Shown here: in pieces, positions 7,766-15,958 of the stretch | How positions within the stretch are numbered: position 1 is the stretch's first letter | How the letters are laid out: every line of letters begins with the position of its first letter | Assembly (NCBI GenBank): GCA_934726455.1 | Contig: CAKVDS010000042.1 | Coordinates: 1-22,514, forward strand | Direction: 5' to 3' | Source: an uncultured Bacteroidales bacterium | GTDB taxonomy: Bacteria; Bacteroidota; Bacteroidia; Bacteroidales; UBA932 | Length of the DNA: 22,514 bases | Translations under genes and position numbers: made by a program | The notes under the pieces: generated by a model | Seen by the model: the letters and a program-made list of their open reading frames with translations, nothing else | What the model was told of the DNA's origin: nothing | Databases searched by the model: none

Positions 7766-8684
7766 CAAGCGCCTCCGCATCCTGCGGGGCTGCCTTGCTC
7801 CTGTTGACGAAGCCTACTCCGGCAAACACGAGGACTATCGCGACGATTTTCTGCCAGGTCAGACTGTCCATCCCGATGATGATGCTGAACACGGTGGCTA
7901 TCATCGGCTGGAGATAGGTGTAGAGGCTGATCACCGTAGGGCGTATCCTCTTCTGCGCCACCGGGATGAGGAAATATGACACGAACGTGGCAAATATCAC
8001 CAGGAAAGCGATTTCCCTCACGACAGAAGGAGTGATCGCTGCAAAATCAGTGGTGAAGAAGCCCTCAGCCGAGAACGGGAGGGAAATCAGCAGGGAGAAG
8101 AGGAACATCCACTTCATGAATGTGACAACACTATAGCGCGAAATCAGTGGACGGAAAATCCCGAGATAAGCCCCGAAACTGACTCCGTTCAGCAGCATCA
8201 GCGCAATCCCGAGCGGCTTCGTCTGCTCCACACCGTTGTGTGCCGAAACCGAATTGAAAATCAGCATCAGCACGCCCGCGAGGCTGAGGAACACACCGCC
8301 GGCTTTCTTGGCGGTGATCGGCTCCTTGAGGAATATGGCTGCGAATATCATCGTGAAGATCGGCGGCAGAGTGCCGAGCACCGAGAGGTCGATGGAGGTA
8401 GTCATCGTCGTGGCCACCAGAAAAGAATACTGCGGCAGGAAAAGACCGAGCACAGAGGCCAGAGCCGTCATCAGTATGTCCTTCGGTGCCATCTTCTCCT
8501 TAGGGAGAAAAAGCGACAGCAGCCAGAAAAGCGCCGACGCCCCTATGGCCCTGATGGAGAACAGCACAGACGGAGAGATGCTGTGCGAATTTGCTATATC
8601 CTTGCAGAATATTATGTTAAACCCGAATATCGTATACGCGATGGCCACTGCAAGATGGCCCATAAGTTTACTCTTGTCTATCAT
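7731..8684 (-). CDS. EamA/DMT-family transporter
   Basis: A 317-residue inner-membrane protein with about ten hydrophobic segments arranged as two EamA repeats (about 8-140 and 155-305), typical of drug/metabolite exporters. Conserved marks include the motif FLKEPITAKKAGGVFLSLAG at the end of the first repeat and LQPMIATVFSIIIG in the second. The start at 8684 (MIDKSKLMGHL) places the first membrane helix at the N-terminus as usual; the frame is open to 8720. The ATG overlaps the end of the HAD phosphatase gene by 17 bases, implying translational coupling. The 3' end overlaps the DUF1846 gene. The transported compound cannot be told from sequence. Confidence 0.9.
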   Translation of the reverse strand: MIDKSKLMGHLAVAIAYTIFGFNIIFCKDIANSHSISPSVLFSIRAIGASALFWLLSLFLPKEKMAPKDILMTALASVLGLFLPQYSFLVATTMTTSIDLSVLGTLPPIFTMIFAAIFLKEPITAKKAGGVFLSLAGVLMLIFNSVSAHNGVEQTKPLGIALMLLNGVSFGAYLGIFRPLISRYSVVTFMKWMFLFSLLISLPFSAEGFFTTDFAAITPSVVREIAFLVIFATFVSYFLIPVAQKRIRPTVISLYTYLQPMIATVFSIIIGMDSLTWQKIVAIVLVFAGVGFVNRSKAAPQDAEALVSENSRGQVRK

Positions 8685-9336
8685 TTCTTTCAAGCAATTT
8701 CTCAAGTTCTGCAAAACCATCTATCACGCTGTCCGCTCCGCTCGCGAGAAGCTCCTCCCGTGTGGAATTGCCGTAACTCACTCCGCAGGTGGCAGTTCCC
8801 GCTCCCCTGCCCATAAGTATATCGAACGGCATGTCGCCGACAACAAGGGTCTCCGCAGCTTTATATCCCAAGTCCTTGAGAGTCTTGAGCACCGGTGCCG
8901 GATCAGGCTTTGGCCTCTCGGCATCTTCGGCGCCAAGGACATAAGTCAGATACCCGCCAAGTTTCATGTCACGGACAAAGCCGTCGAGCGAAAGATGCGA
9001 GCGCGAGGAAGCGACTGTCATAGTGTATCCCTTGTCTTTCAGGTTCTTGAGAGTGCTGATGACATCAGGAAACGGCTGCGGAACCAGTTCTTTCTTATTG
9101 ATCTCGAAGAGTTCCCTGTAGCACTCCGTACATTTTGCCGCTTCCTCCGCACCGAGTTGCGGCTGAAGACGGCGGAATGCATCATTGAGCGTCAGCCCTA
9201 TCGTGGCGGCGCACTCTTCTTCAGTCCTGACAGGCAGACCTTGCGCCTCCATGGTCATCTGGAGAGTCTTGACGATATTGCGGCGCGTATCGCCTATCGT
9301 CCCGTCGAAATCGAAGATTATCAACTTTATTGCCAT
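8668..9336 (-). CDS. HAD-superfamily phosphatase, phosphoglycolate phosphatase-like
   Basis: A 222-residue haloacid-dehalogenase-type hydrolase. Motif I is DFDGT (D9 nucleophile, D11 acid/base), with an alpha-helical cap between about 15 and 85. Motif II is ASSRS, the motif III lysine is in RPKPDP, and motif IV is VVGDMPFD. The arrangement matches the phosphoglycolate phosphatase/pyrophosphatase PpaX/Gph branch, but specificity in that branch cannot be read from motifs. It heads a two-gene unit with the EamA transporter. A perfect -7 box (TAATTTTG) lies about 29 bases upstream. Confidence 0.92.
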   Translation of the reverse strand: MAIKLIIFDFDGTIGDTRRNIVKTLQMTMEAQGLPVRTEEECAATIGLTLNDAFRRLQPQLGAEEAAKCTECYRELFEINKKELVPQPFPDVISTLKNLKDKGYTMTVASSRSHLSLDGFVRDMKLGGYLTYVLGAEDAERPKPDPAPVLKTLKDLGYKAAETLVVGDMPFDILMGRGAGTATCGVSYGNSTREELLASGADSVIDGFAELEKLLERNDRQE

Positions 9337-9364
9337 AAGTTTACACTACTTCTGAAAACCGCTG

Positions 9365-9372
9365 CAAAATTA
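9365..9372 (-). promoter_or_regulatory. -7 box for the HAD/EamA unit
   Basis: TAATTTTG on the minus strand matches TAnnTTTG, 28 bases before the ATG at 9336. The -33 region is not clear. Confidence 0.55.
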
Positions 9373-9429
9373 GATATATTTTCCGAAATGATACATTATC
9401 TGATGGAACTGTTGCGGCTAAATCTATTT

Positions 9430-9464
9430 TATGCAATTTTGCAGTTGAACTTCAAAATTGCATA
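9430..9464. repeat. 12-base perfect inverted repeat (operator or hairpin)
   Basis: TATGCAATTTTG at 9430-9441 and CAAAATTGCATA at 9453-9464 are exact reverse complements with an 11-base spacer. They lie between mltG and the HAD promoter, about 58 bases upstream of its -7 box. No T-run follows on either strand, so this is not an intrinsic terminator. A weaker 7-base pair (GTTATAG/CTATAAC) lies at 9518-9549. Confidence 0.7.
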
Positions 9465-9564
9465 CAAGATATATGTAGAAGGGTGGCAATGTCGCAGCAG
9501 CATCGCAATTCCATCCAGTTATAGTACATTGAAAGCAATCCTCTATAACCTGAAGCACCGGAAG

Positions 9565-10611
9565 CTACTGCCCCCGCTTGGCGCGGGCGCGGCGGGTGAG
9601 TTCAGCCTGAAAGGCACGGGCGTTGGCGTTGTGCTCCGAGAGTGTACGGGCGAAGATGTGCTTTCCGGAGAAGTCCGGATTGGCGCAGAAGTAGAAATTG
9701 CCCTTGCCGCGCACTCCCCCGAAATCAGGATTCAGCACAGCCTCAAGGGCCGCCCGTGACGGCACGCATATAGGCCCCGGAGGAAGCCCCGGATGACGGT
9801 ATGTATTGTACGGCGAATCCACCTCAAGATGCTTATGCAGAATGCGCTGCGGCTTATAGTCAAAACAGAATGCGACGGTCGGATCCGCCTGAAGCGGCAT
9901 CCCGACAGCAAGACGGTTGAGATACACTCCCGCGATGAGGGGCATCTCCGGCTCATAGTTGGATTCGGCCTTGACGATGGAGGCCAGAACCGACACCTCC
10001 TCGCGCGAAAGCCCCAACGCGGCAGCCTTGGCATCATTGTCCGGAGTCCAGAAAGCATCCCAGGCCTCTTTCATCTTGCGGAAAATGTCCTCCGGGCCGG
10101 CAGTCCACCATATTTCGTAAGTCGCCGGCATAAGAAGAGAAAAAGCGTTTCGGGAGCTGAAGCCGAACTTTCCGAGCAGAGCATCATCGCAGAGGGCCTG
10201 ATATACAGAAGCGGAATCCACAAGCATCTGGCTGGAAATCTTGGCCGCAATGTTCTGCTTGATGCGCAGATTGCCAGCCAGAGTCAGCCTCACCGGAGTC
10301 TGCCAGCCGTTGTTGAACATACGCGCGACATAGACGCTCGCGTCACCGGGGCTCACCGTGTAATGGCCAGGTTTCAAGTTGGCAGCGACTTTTTTGTTGC
10401 GGAAACTGCGCTCCAGACTCCGGCGGTCCTTGACAGCTGCCGCTGCGCAGACTGTCTCAAACACCCCCGAAGCGGAATCGCCCGGACGGACATAAATCTC
10501 AGCAGTCCGACCGAAATTGGACACCCTGTTGTCCCTGTACCAGGTCCAGCCGAAAGCCAAAGCCAGAAACAGGAGGACAAAAGCAAGTATAGCCAAGACC
10601 GGTTTTTTCAT
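9565..10611 (-). CDS. mltG: Endolytic murein transglycosylase MltG
   Basis: A 348-residue YceG/MltG protein. It cuts nascent peptidoglycan strands inside the chain and so helps set glycan length. An N-terminal membrane anchor (about 5-24) is followed by a periplasmic LysM-like part and the catalytic domain. The catalytic glutamate is E216 in ASIVKAESNY; the family motif YNTYRHPGLPPGPI follows near 274-287. Length is normal. The ATG overlaps the stop of the upstream glucosaminidase gene by 4 bases (ATGA), so translation is probably coupled. It is the last gene of the rpsA-side cluster. Confidence 0.95.
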   Translation of the reverse strand: MKKPVLAILAFVLLFLALAFGWTWYRDNRVSNFGRTAEIYVRPGDSASGVFETVCAAAAVKDRRSLERSFRNKKVAANLKPGHYTVSPGDASVYVARMFNNGWQTPVRLTLAGNLRIKQNIAAKISSQMLVDSASVYQALCDDALLGKFGFSSRNAFSLLMPATYEIWWTAGPEDIFRKMKEAWDAFWTPDNDAKAAALGLSREEVSVLASIVKAESNYEPEMPLIAGVYLNRLAVGMPLQADPTVAFCFDYKPQRILHKHLEVDSPYNTYRHPGLPPGPICVPSRAALEAVLNPDFGGVRGKGNFYFCANPDFSGKHIFARTLSEHNANARAFQAELTRRARAKRGQ

Positions 10612-11555
10612 CTGCGTTTCCTCAAGATAACAGTGTCACCCTCTTCCAACGACTTGCCGATAAGGACCGGATTCATCTTCTGGAGAGCAGCAAGCCTGAT
10701 GCCGAAGCGCTGCGAAATCTCCCACAGGGTCTCCCCGTCAGAGCCGACCACATAGCGGTCAACCCCTTTCTGTGCCTGAGCTTTCTTGCGGGCAAGGTAG
10801 ACCTTTGTCCCAGGAGCGGGAGCACCATCGGCAGAGAGGTCGTTAAACCGCAACAGCTCCTTGAGGAACAAGCCGTTGGAAGAAGCTATCGAGTGCCAGT
10901 TCTCCCCCTCTATCGCATAAACGAAAGGCACTCCGTTCTGCTCATAGACTTTCCGTCCCAAAGTGAAGCGGACAGACTCTTTATATTTGCGGTCAATCGT
11001 CTGGGCTGTAACCTGAACCGGAGCCTCGACCTCCAAAGGCGGTGTCACCTTCACTTTTATGCCCTTGTCGTATTCATAAAGATGGTAATCCTCTATGATC
11101 GTGATAAGCTTCTGGGCATACGAGGGGTCGGTTGCATAGCCGGCTTTTTTCAGTCCGCGTGCCCATCCCTTGTAATCGGTGCTCTTGAGTTCAAAAAGAG
11201 CCTTGTAACGGTCTTTGCCCCTCAAAAAATCAGAATGATCCCGGAATGACGCCTCCGCATTCGGGTACATACGAAAACACTCCCGCGGAGCATTGTCGTC
11301 AAACTTCATCTTCTTGCCTGTCCAGTCGTTGTGGCATTTTATGCCGAAATGGTTATTGCCTTTGACAGCAAGAGCCGACAAACCGGCATTTGACTCCAGC
11401 ATACCCTGGGCAAGAGTGATGCTGGCCGGCACACCGGTACGCTCCATCTCGCTCACAGCAAGCGGAGCATATTTCTCAATATATGCCAGACGCGGATTTT
11501 TCTCCGCCCCTATGGAGAGAAAAACCGCCAGAACAATAAGGGCAAATCGTTTCAT
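10608..11555 (-). CDS. Exported N-acetylglucosaminidase with two LysM domains
   Basis: A 315-residue cell-wall hydrolase. A short hydrophobic N-terminal signal (about 3-17) is followed by a GH73-type glucosaminidase domain (about 25-160) with the likely catalytic glutamate E54 in GMLESNAG and the family marks NNHFGIKC, SFRDHSDFL and YATDPSYAQKL. Two LysM domains follow (about 212-255 and 267-312); the second, YVVGSDGETLWEISQRFGI, is the clearest. The signal is short and has no lipobox, so export is inferred. It is 14 bases from the end of rnz and overlaps mltG by 4 bases, a pairing that suggests joint processing of peptidoglycan strands. Confidence 0.92.
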   Translation of the reverse strand: MKRFALIVLAVFLSIGAEKNPRLAYIEKYAPLAVSEMERTGVPASITLAQGMLESNAGLSALAVKGNNHFGIKCHNDWTGKKMKFDDNAPRECFRMYPNAEASFRDHSDFLRGKDRYKALFELKSTDYKGWARGLKKAGYATDPSYAQKLITIIEDYHLYEYDKGIKVKVTPPLEVEAPVQVTAQTIDRKYKESVRFTLGRKVYEQNGVPFVYAIEGENWHSIASSNGLFLKELLRFNDLSADGAPAPGTKVYLARKKAQAQKGVDRYVVGSDGETLWEISQRFGIRLAALQKMNPVLIGKSLEEGDTVILRKRR

Positions 11556-11569
11556 AAGGTGCTAAGGTA

Positions 11570-12382
11570 CTAAATTTCGACCTCATCTCCATCCCGTGCC
11601 ACGATGGTATCGGGAAAAATGGCAGTACATTCAGCCTTGAACGCATCAAAATCCACAATCCGGGAGGAGAAATGCCCGACAACGAGCTTGCCGACCCCGG
11701 CCTCCGACGCACAACGTGCAGCCTGACAAGTCGTGGAATGATAATACTTCTCCGCCTTGTCGGACATGAAATCCATATAGGTCGCCTCGTGGTAGAGACA
11801 ATCGACACCATGAACCCACCCCGGAAGTTCCGGGAACGGAGCAGTGTCCGAGCAATAGGCATAAGATTTCGGAACAATAGAGCTGTCCCCCTCGGCCGCC
11901 AATGCCCTTTTTGGAGTCAGTATCTCATCGAAACGATATCCATAGCACTCTATCTTATGGTTGAGAGGGAAAGCGCTGACTCTCACCGCTTTGGACTCAT
12001 GGATCAGCTGAGGCTCACGGCATTTGACAGCCTTGAAGACTATCTTGAAAGCGCCGTCAGTGCCAAAGAACGACTCGTAGAACTTGACTATGGAACCAAG
12101 CGCCTGCGGCCCATATATATAAAGTTCACCTGTCCGCCCATACATGGCCATGGAGCGAAGAAGACCGAACAGGCCGAACACATGGTCACCATGGATATGC
12201 GATATGAATATCGCCTCCACCTTGACAAACGAGAGGTGCATACGTCTCATCTGACGCTGCACGCCCTCTCCGCAGTCAATCAGAAACAAGCGCCCATGCA
12301 CGGAAAGTGCCTGAGCGCTCGGGGTTCTATCAGAAATGGGCATAGCCGAAGCCGTGCCCATTATCTTGAGTGTAAAATTCAT
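11570..12382 (-). CDS. rnz: Ribonuclease Z (tRNA 3' endonuclease)
   Basis: A 270-residue metallo-beta-lactamase-fold nuclease that trims 3' trailers from tRNA precursors. Zinc ligands are in SHIHGDH (H62, H64, D66, H67); further ligand motifs are LNHK, YCSDTAPF and the C-terminal VVGHFSSR. The N-terminal strand with DCGEGVQRQM is typical of the family. It is shorter than the roughly 305 residues of many homologues but has every core motif, so it should be active. The gene begins 8 bases after the rpsA stop, in the same transcription direction. Confidence 0.93.
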   Translation of the reverse strand: MNFTLKIMGTASAMPISDRTPSAQALSVHGRLFLIDCGEGVQRQMRRMHLSFVKVEAIFISHIHGDHVFGLFGLLRSMAMYGRTGELYIYGPQALGSIVKFYESFFGTDGAFKIVFKAVKCREPQLIHESKAVRVSAFPLNHKIECYGYRFDEILTPKRALAAEGDSSIVPKSYAYCSDTAPFPELPGWVHGVDCLYHEATYMDFMSDKAEKYYHSTTCQAARCASEAGVGKLVVGHFSSRIVDFDAFKAECTAIFPDTIVARDGDEVEI

Positions 12383-12390
12383 AGCGGGGA

Positions 12391-14253
12391 TTACTCGCCC
12401 TTCTCGAACTTCTCCTTGAGAGCTGCCAGAGCATCGATGTCGCCAAGGGTGGCTTTCTCGACATTGGCATTGACTCTCTTGACTGCCTTCTTGGTGTTCT
12501 CAGCCTCGGCTGCAGCTGCCTTCTCCTTGACCTCAGCGTAAGTACGGAGGTGGGAGAAGAGAATGCGGCGGGTAGAACGGCGGAGCTCAACGACCTTGAA
12601 CGGAAGAGTCTCACCTACAGTCGCAGTCTTGCCGTCTTCCTTGACAAGCTCACGGCTGAATGCAAAGCCCTCAGCGCTGCCGTCAAGAGTGATGTTGGCG
12701 CCCTTGTCAGTCATGGAAGCCACGGTGCCCTCAACTACAGAGCCTACAGGATACTTGGCCTCGATCTCGTCCCAAGGATTAGGAGTAAGCTGCTTCATGC
12801 CGAGAGAGAGCTTGTGGTTGGCCTCATCGAAGTCAAGGATCTGGACATCGATGGTGTCACCAGGGGCGACAATCTCTGAAGGATGCTTGATCTTGTTCCA
12901 GCTGAGGTCGCTGATATGCACGAGACCCTCTACGCCGTCCTCAAGCTCGGCGAACACGCCGAAGTTGGTGATGTTGCGTACGACAGCCTTGTGCTTGCTG
13001 CCTACAGGATATTTCTCGCGGATGTTCTCCCAAGGATTAGGGGTGAGCTGCTTGAGTCCGAGGGAAATCTTGCGGGCCTCACGGTCGATTGAGAGAATCT
13101 GAGCCTCAACCTCGTCGCCGGCCTTGAGGAACTCCTGTGCGGAGTGGAGGCGAGGAGACCATGACATCTCGGACACATGGACGAGACCCTCTACACCCGG
13201 CTCGATCTCAACGAATGCGCCGTAGTCTGCAATGAGGATCACCTTGCCCTTGACCTTGTCGCCGACCTTGAGGTCAGGGTTGAGGTTGTCCCAAGGATGC
13301 GGAGTAAGCTGCTTGAGTCCGAGGGCGATACGCTTCTGCTGCTCGTTGAAGTCAAGGACAACCACCTTGATCTTCTCATCGAGAGAAACGACTTCCTCCG
13401 GATGGTTTACACGGCCCCAAGAGAGGTCGGTGATATGGATGAGACCGTCAACACCGCCGAGATCCACAAATACGCCGTAGTTGGTGATGTTCTTGACAAC
13501 ACCCTCAAGAATCTGGCCTTTCTCAAGTTTGCCGATGAGTTCAGCCCTCTTCTGCTCCTGCTCGGCCTCGAGGAGAGCCTTGTGTGACACTACTACGTTG
13601 CGGAACTCCTGGTTGATCTTGACGATCTTGCAGTCGATGTTCTGATTGACGAACTGGTCATAGTCGCGGATAGGCTTGATGTCGATCTGTGAACCCGGGA
13701 GGAAAGCCTCGATTCCGAACACGTCCACGATCATGCCGCCCTTGGTGCGGGTCTTCACGAAGCCCTTGACAACCTCATCGTTCTCGAACGCCTCGTTGAC
13801 TCTGTCCCAAGACTTGAGTGTACGGGCCTTGCGGTGCGAGAGCACGAGCTGGCCCTTCTTGTCCTCTGCGGACTCCACATAAACCTCAACCTTGTCGCCA
13901 ACCTTGAGATCCGGATCATAACGGAACTCTGATATAGGGATGACGCCCTCGCTCTTGCCGCCGATGGTCACAACGACCTCGCGCTTGTTGAGTCCGGTCA
14001 CCTCTCCCTCGACAACCTCGTTCTCCACAACCTTGGAGAGAGTCTTGTCGTATGCTTCTTCGATGGCTTTGCGGTCGGTGTCGCCATAGACGTCACCGCC
14101 TTCAAAAGCATCCCAGTCGAAGTCCTCCGGCTTGACGGAAGCGTTGAGCACGGAGCTCTTCTTCTCGGCCTTCGGAGCCTCTTCCTTTACGGTTTCTACC
14201 GCCGGCTCCACTGGAGCTGCCGCAGCCACCTCTTTGTTTTCAATTTCGCTCAT
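12391..14253 (-). CDS. rpsA: 30S ribosomal protein S1
   Basis: A 620-residue S1 protein with six S1 RNA-binding repeats, at roughly 78-150, 165-235, 250-320, 335-405, 422-492 and 508-580. Repeats 3-5 are the most alike, each ending in GLKQLTP or GMKQLTP followed by PW. An acidic, Ala/Glu-rich N-terminal tail (about 1-45) precedes them and a Lys-rich tail follows. S1 binds mRNA and aids initiation on structured or SD-poor messages, which suits a genome with weak Shine-Dalgarno sites. ATG 14253 is chosen over the in-frame TTG at 14259. A full promoter (14324-14353) overlaps the corA stop, and the leader carries a GC-rich hairpin. Confidence 0.96.
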   Translation of the reverse strand: MSEIENKEVAAAAPVEPAVETVKEEAPKAEKKSSVLNASVKPEDFDWDAFEGGDVYGDTDRKAIEEAYDKTLSKVVENEVVEGEVTGLNKREVVVTIGGKSEGVIPISEFRYDPDLKVGDKVEVYVESAEDKKGQLVLSHRKARTLKSWDRVNEAFENDEVVKGFVKTRTKGGMIVDVFGIEAFLPGSQIDIKPIRDYDQFVNQNIDCKIVKINQEFRNVVVSHKALLEAEQEQKRAELIGKLEKGQILEGVVKNITNYGVFVDLGGVDGLIHITDLSWGRVNHPEEVVSLDEKIKVVVLDFNEQQKRIALGLKQLTPHPWDNLNPDLKVGDKVKGKVILIADYGAFVEIEPGVEGLVHVSEMSWSPRLHSAQEFLKAGDEVEAQILSIDREARKISLGLKQLTPNPWENIREKYPVGSKHKAVVRNITNFGVFAELEDGVEGLVHISDLSWNKIKHPSEIVAPGDTIDVQILDFDEANHKLSLGMKQLTPNPWDEIEAKYPVGSVVEGTVASMTDKGANITLDGSAEGFAFSRELVKEDGKTATVGETLPFKVVELRRSTRRILFSHLRTYAEVKEKAAAAEAENTKKAVKRVNANVEKATLGDIDALAALKEKFEKGE

Positions 14254-14296
14254 TTTCAAAAAACAAACTATTAATTAAACTTTATGTTACATGCCG

Positions 14297-14312
14297 TCCG
14301 GGCACGCCCGGA
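14297..14312 (-). promoter_or_regulatory. GC-rich hairpin in the rpsA leader
   Basis: TCCGGGC and GCCCGGA form a perfect 7-base stem (in practice 6 pairs with a 4-base loop) just after the predicted transcription start, about 45 bases before the rpsA ATG. No T-run follows in either direction, so it is a leader structure rather than a terminator. Confidence 0.6.
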
Positions 14313-14323
14313 ACAAAGGCGCG

Positions 14324-14353
14324 CAAAGATAGCAAAAAAATCTGATAATCAAA
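14324..14353 (-). promoter_or_regulatory. Promoter of rpsA
   Basis: On the minus strand, TTTG (14353-14350), 18 bases, then TATCTTTG (14331-14324). Both Bacteroidota boxes are perfect. The -33 box lies over the corA stop codon (14349-14351). Confidence 0.8.
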
Positions 14354-15302
14354 GCATTTTCTTGCGCTTGAAGACATACCATACGGCAAGGACAAGCACA
14401 ACCATCAGAAGAAGTATGAAACCCCATGCAAGTGGGCTCTGCGAGAGAGGGAGAGCCACGTTCATCCCATAGAAACTCGCCACCAGAGTAGCAGGCATCA
14501 GAAGCAGAGAGACGAAAGTGAACGTCTTCATTATACGGTTCTGGTCAAGGTTGATGATACCGACCACCGTATCCTGCATATATTCGAGGCGCTCGAAAGT
14601 GAAAGTTATATGGTTGATGAGAGAGGCGATGTCCTGGAGAATTATCCCGAGATCCTGCCGGAAATCCGGATCCTTGGGACAAAGCCGGCTCTTCAGCACA
14701 TTGGATATGAGACGCTGCTTGTCCACTATGTTCTCACGGACATACATGGCATTCTGCTGCAACTGGTTGATATCGAGAAGAAATTTCTCATTTATATCCT
14801 CCATCTGGTTGATGCGGCGGCTGAATCTGGAGACATCTTTCGAAATCAGCTCGACGATATCGGCATCCAGATCGACACGTCTGTCCATTATGGAAAGAAA
14901 GACCGTGAACCCGTCCGGGAACTGGTCCGGGAGCGCCTGTATCTTCAATTGGAGAGTATCAATGGATCGGAGTGGAATCTCCCTTACAGTGGTAAGAATC
15001 CCGCCCGCTATGATGAATGACACCGGATCCATCAACATCTGGTCATCAGCCGGAGAAAGGAAGTTGGTGTTGGCGAATATGACCCCGTCCTCTTCGGAAA
15101 AGCGTGATGAACTCTCGATCTCCTCAGCCTCGGCACGGCTCTGGATTTCAGTACCGAGATACGCCTCCACAGCCCTCTTCTGATCTCCTGACGGCTGCAG
15201 AAGGTCTATCCAGAGGACAGCATCCTTGCTGATGACAGCAAGCTCCGTTTCAGACGGGCACGACTCGATCCTGCCGTCTTGTCTGTAGAAAATCTTGATC
15301 AT
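14349..15302 (-). CDS. corA: CorA-family divalent cation transporter
   Basis: A 317-residue membrane channel of the CorA family (Mg2+, Co2+ or Ni2+). A large cytosolic N-terminal domain with long helices (about 1-250) is followed by two C-terminal membrane segments (about 253-275 and 290-310). The signature loop YGMN (278-281) lies between them, and a basic tail RKKML ends the protein. Ion choice cannot be fixed from sequence. The gene diverges from mntP across a palindromic promoter region. Its own -7 box TATATTTG is at 15355-15362. Confidence 0.93.
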   Translation of the reverse strand: MIKIFYRQDGRIESCPSETELAVISKDAVLWIDLLQPSGDQKRAVEAYLGTEIQSRAEAEEIESSSRFSEEDGVIFANTNFLSPADDQMLMDPVSFIIAGGILTTVREIPLRSIDTLQLKIQALPDQFPDGFTVFLSIMDRRVDLDADIVELISKDVSRFSRRINQMEDINEKFLLDINQLQQNAMYVRENIVDKQRLISNVLKSRLCPKDPDFRQDLGIILQDIASLINHITFTFERLEYMQDTVVGIINLDQNRIMKTFTFVSLLLMPATLVASFYGMNVALPLSQSPLAWGFILLLMVVLVLAVWYVFKRKKML

Positions 15303-15354
15303 AAGCCTTCCGGTTTTGGGGTTGCAGCGTCCACGTCACGGAGAAGCGGGCGCG

Positions 15355-15362
15355 CAAATATA
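15355..15362 (-). promoter_or_regulatory. -7 box of corA
   Basis: TATATTTG on the minus strand, a perfect consensus match, 52 bases before the corA ATG. Confidence 0.65.
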
Positions 15363-15384
15363 GGAATATTTTGATAAAAATATC

Positions 15385-15392
15385 TATATTCG
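15385..15392 (+). promoter_or_regulatory. -7 box of mntP
   Basis: TATATTCG, one mismatch from TAnnTTTG, 23 bases before the ATG at 15416. It lies downstream of the alternative start at 15371, which supports the later start. Confidence 0.5.
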
Positions 15393-15415
15393 CGCCCGCA
15401 AAGCGCTTGAATTAT

Positions 15416-15958
15416 ATGGGAATACTCGAATCGTTGCTCACCGCTGTCTCGCTCTGTGCCGACTGCTTCGCCGTCAGCCTATGCTCCAGCGTGACGCTCA
15501 AGAAGATAGAATGGAGGAGCGCACTCGGGGTGGCTGTGGCGTTCGCCCTGATCCAGACGGGCCTTCTGCTTGCCGGCTGGGCTGCCGGGAGTCTGCTCGC
15601 CGGCGCAGTCCACACCATCTCACACATAATAGGATGCGTCCTTCTTCTGTATGTCGGAGGCTCGATGCTCCTTGAAGGCATAAGGGGGAAGGGCGAGGAA
15701 AGGAATCTCAACGGCCTCAAAAACATCGTGATAGGCGGCATCGCCACCAGCATCGACGCCATGGCCGTGGGCGTGGCCCAGTCCATGGGCGACGGAACAT
15801 CCATCACACCGCTCGCAGTCTGCGTGGCAGCCGTCACCTTCATCTCGGTGATAGCAGGCATACTCGGCGGCAAAACGATAGGCCTGAGATTCGGGCGCAT
15901 CGCCGAAATCGCCGGCGGCACCGTCCTCGCCGCCATAGGAATCAGTTTCTTGTTCTAA
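15416..15958 (+). CDS. mntP: Manganese efflux pump MntP
   Basis: A 180-residue membrane protein of the MntP (DUF204) family, which exports Mn2+. Six hydrophobic segments form two repeats with the acidic motifs SLCADCFAVSLC (D16) and SIDAMAVGVAQS, the usual family marks. The start at 15416 (MGILESLL) gives the typical length and puts the first membrane helix at the N-terminus. The frame is open to 15371, but that start precedes the promoter. No yybP-ykoY-type riboswitch fits in the short leader. The 3' end overlaps recR by 4 bases, convergently. Confidence 0.92.
   Translation: MGILESLLTAVSLCADCFAVSLCSSVTLKKIEWRSALGVAVAFALIQTGLLLAGWAAGSLLAGAVHTISHIIGCVLLLYVGGSMLLEGIRGKGEERNLNGLKNIVIGGIATSIDAMAVGVAQSMGDGTSITPLAVCVAAVTFISVIAGILGGKTIGLRFGRIAEIAGGTVLAAIGISFLF

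Larger units (their letters stand above)
15346..15399. promoter_or_regulatory. Large dyad spanning the divergent corA/mntP promoters
   Basis: Outer arms GCGGGCGCG (15346-15354) and CGCGCCCGC (15391-15399) pair perfectly. Inside them AATATAG pairs with CTATATT and ATATTTT with AAAAATAT, with small insertions on the left side. The dyad centre is near 15371. Two divergent -7 boxes lie inside it: TATATTTG (minus, 15355-15362) for corA and TATATTCG (plus, 15385-15392) for mntP. A dimeric regulator bound here could control both genes. Confidence 0.6.

Noticed and set aside
9430..9464. Intrinsic terminator after mltG
   Set aside because: The stem is AT-rich and no T-run follows on the minus strand.
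8236..9759. 507-codon open frame on the plus strand
   Set aside because: It runs antisense to the EamA, HAD and mltG genes, which have clear motifs. Its product shows no domain and it crosses several gene borders.
15303..15415. Manganese riboswitch (yybP-ykoY) before mntP
   Set aside because: Only about 20 bases lie between the predicted transcription start and the ATG, too short for the aptamer.
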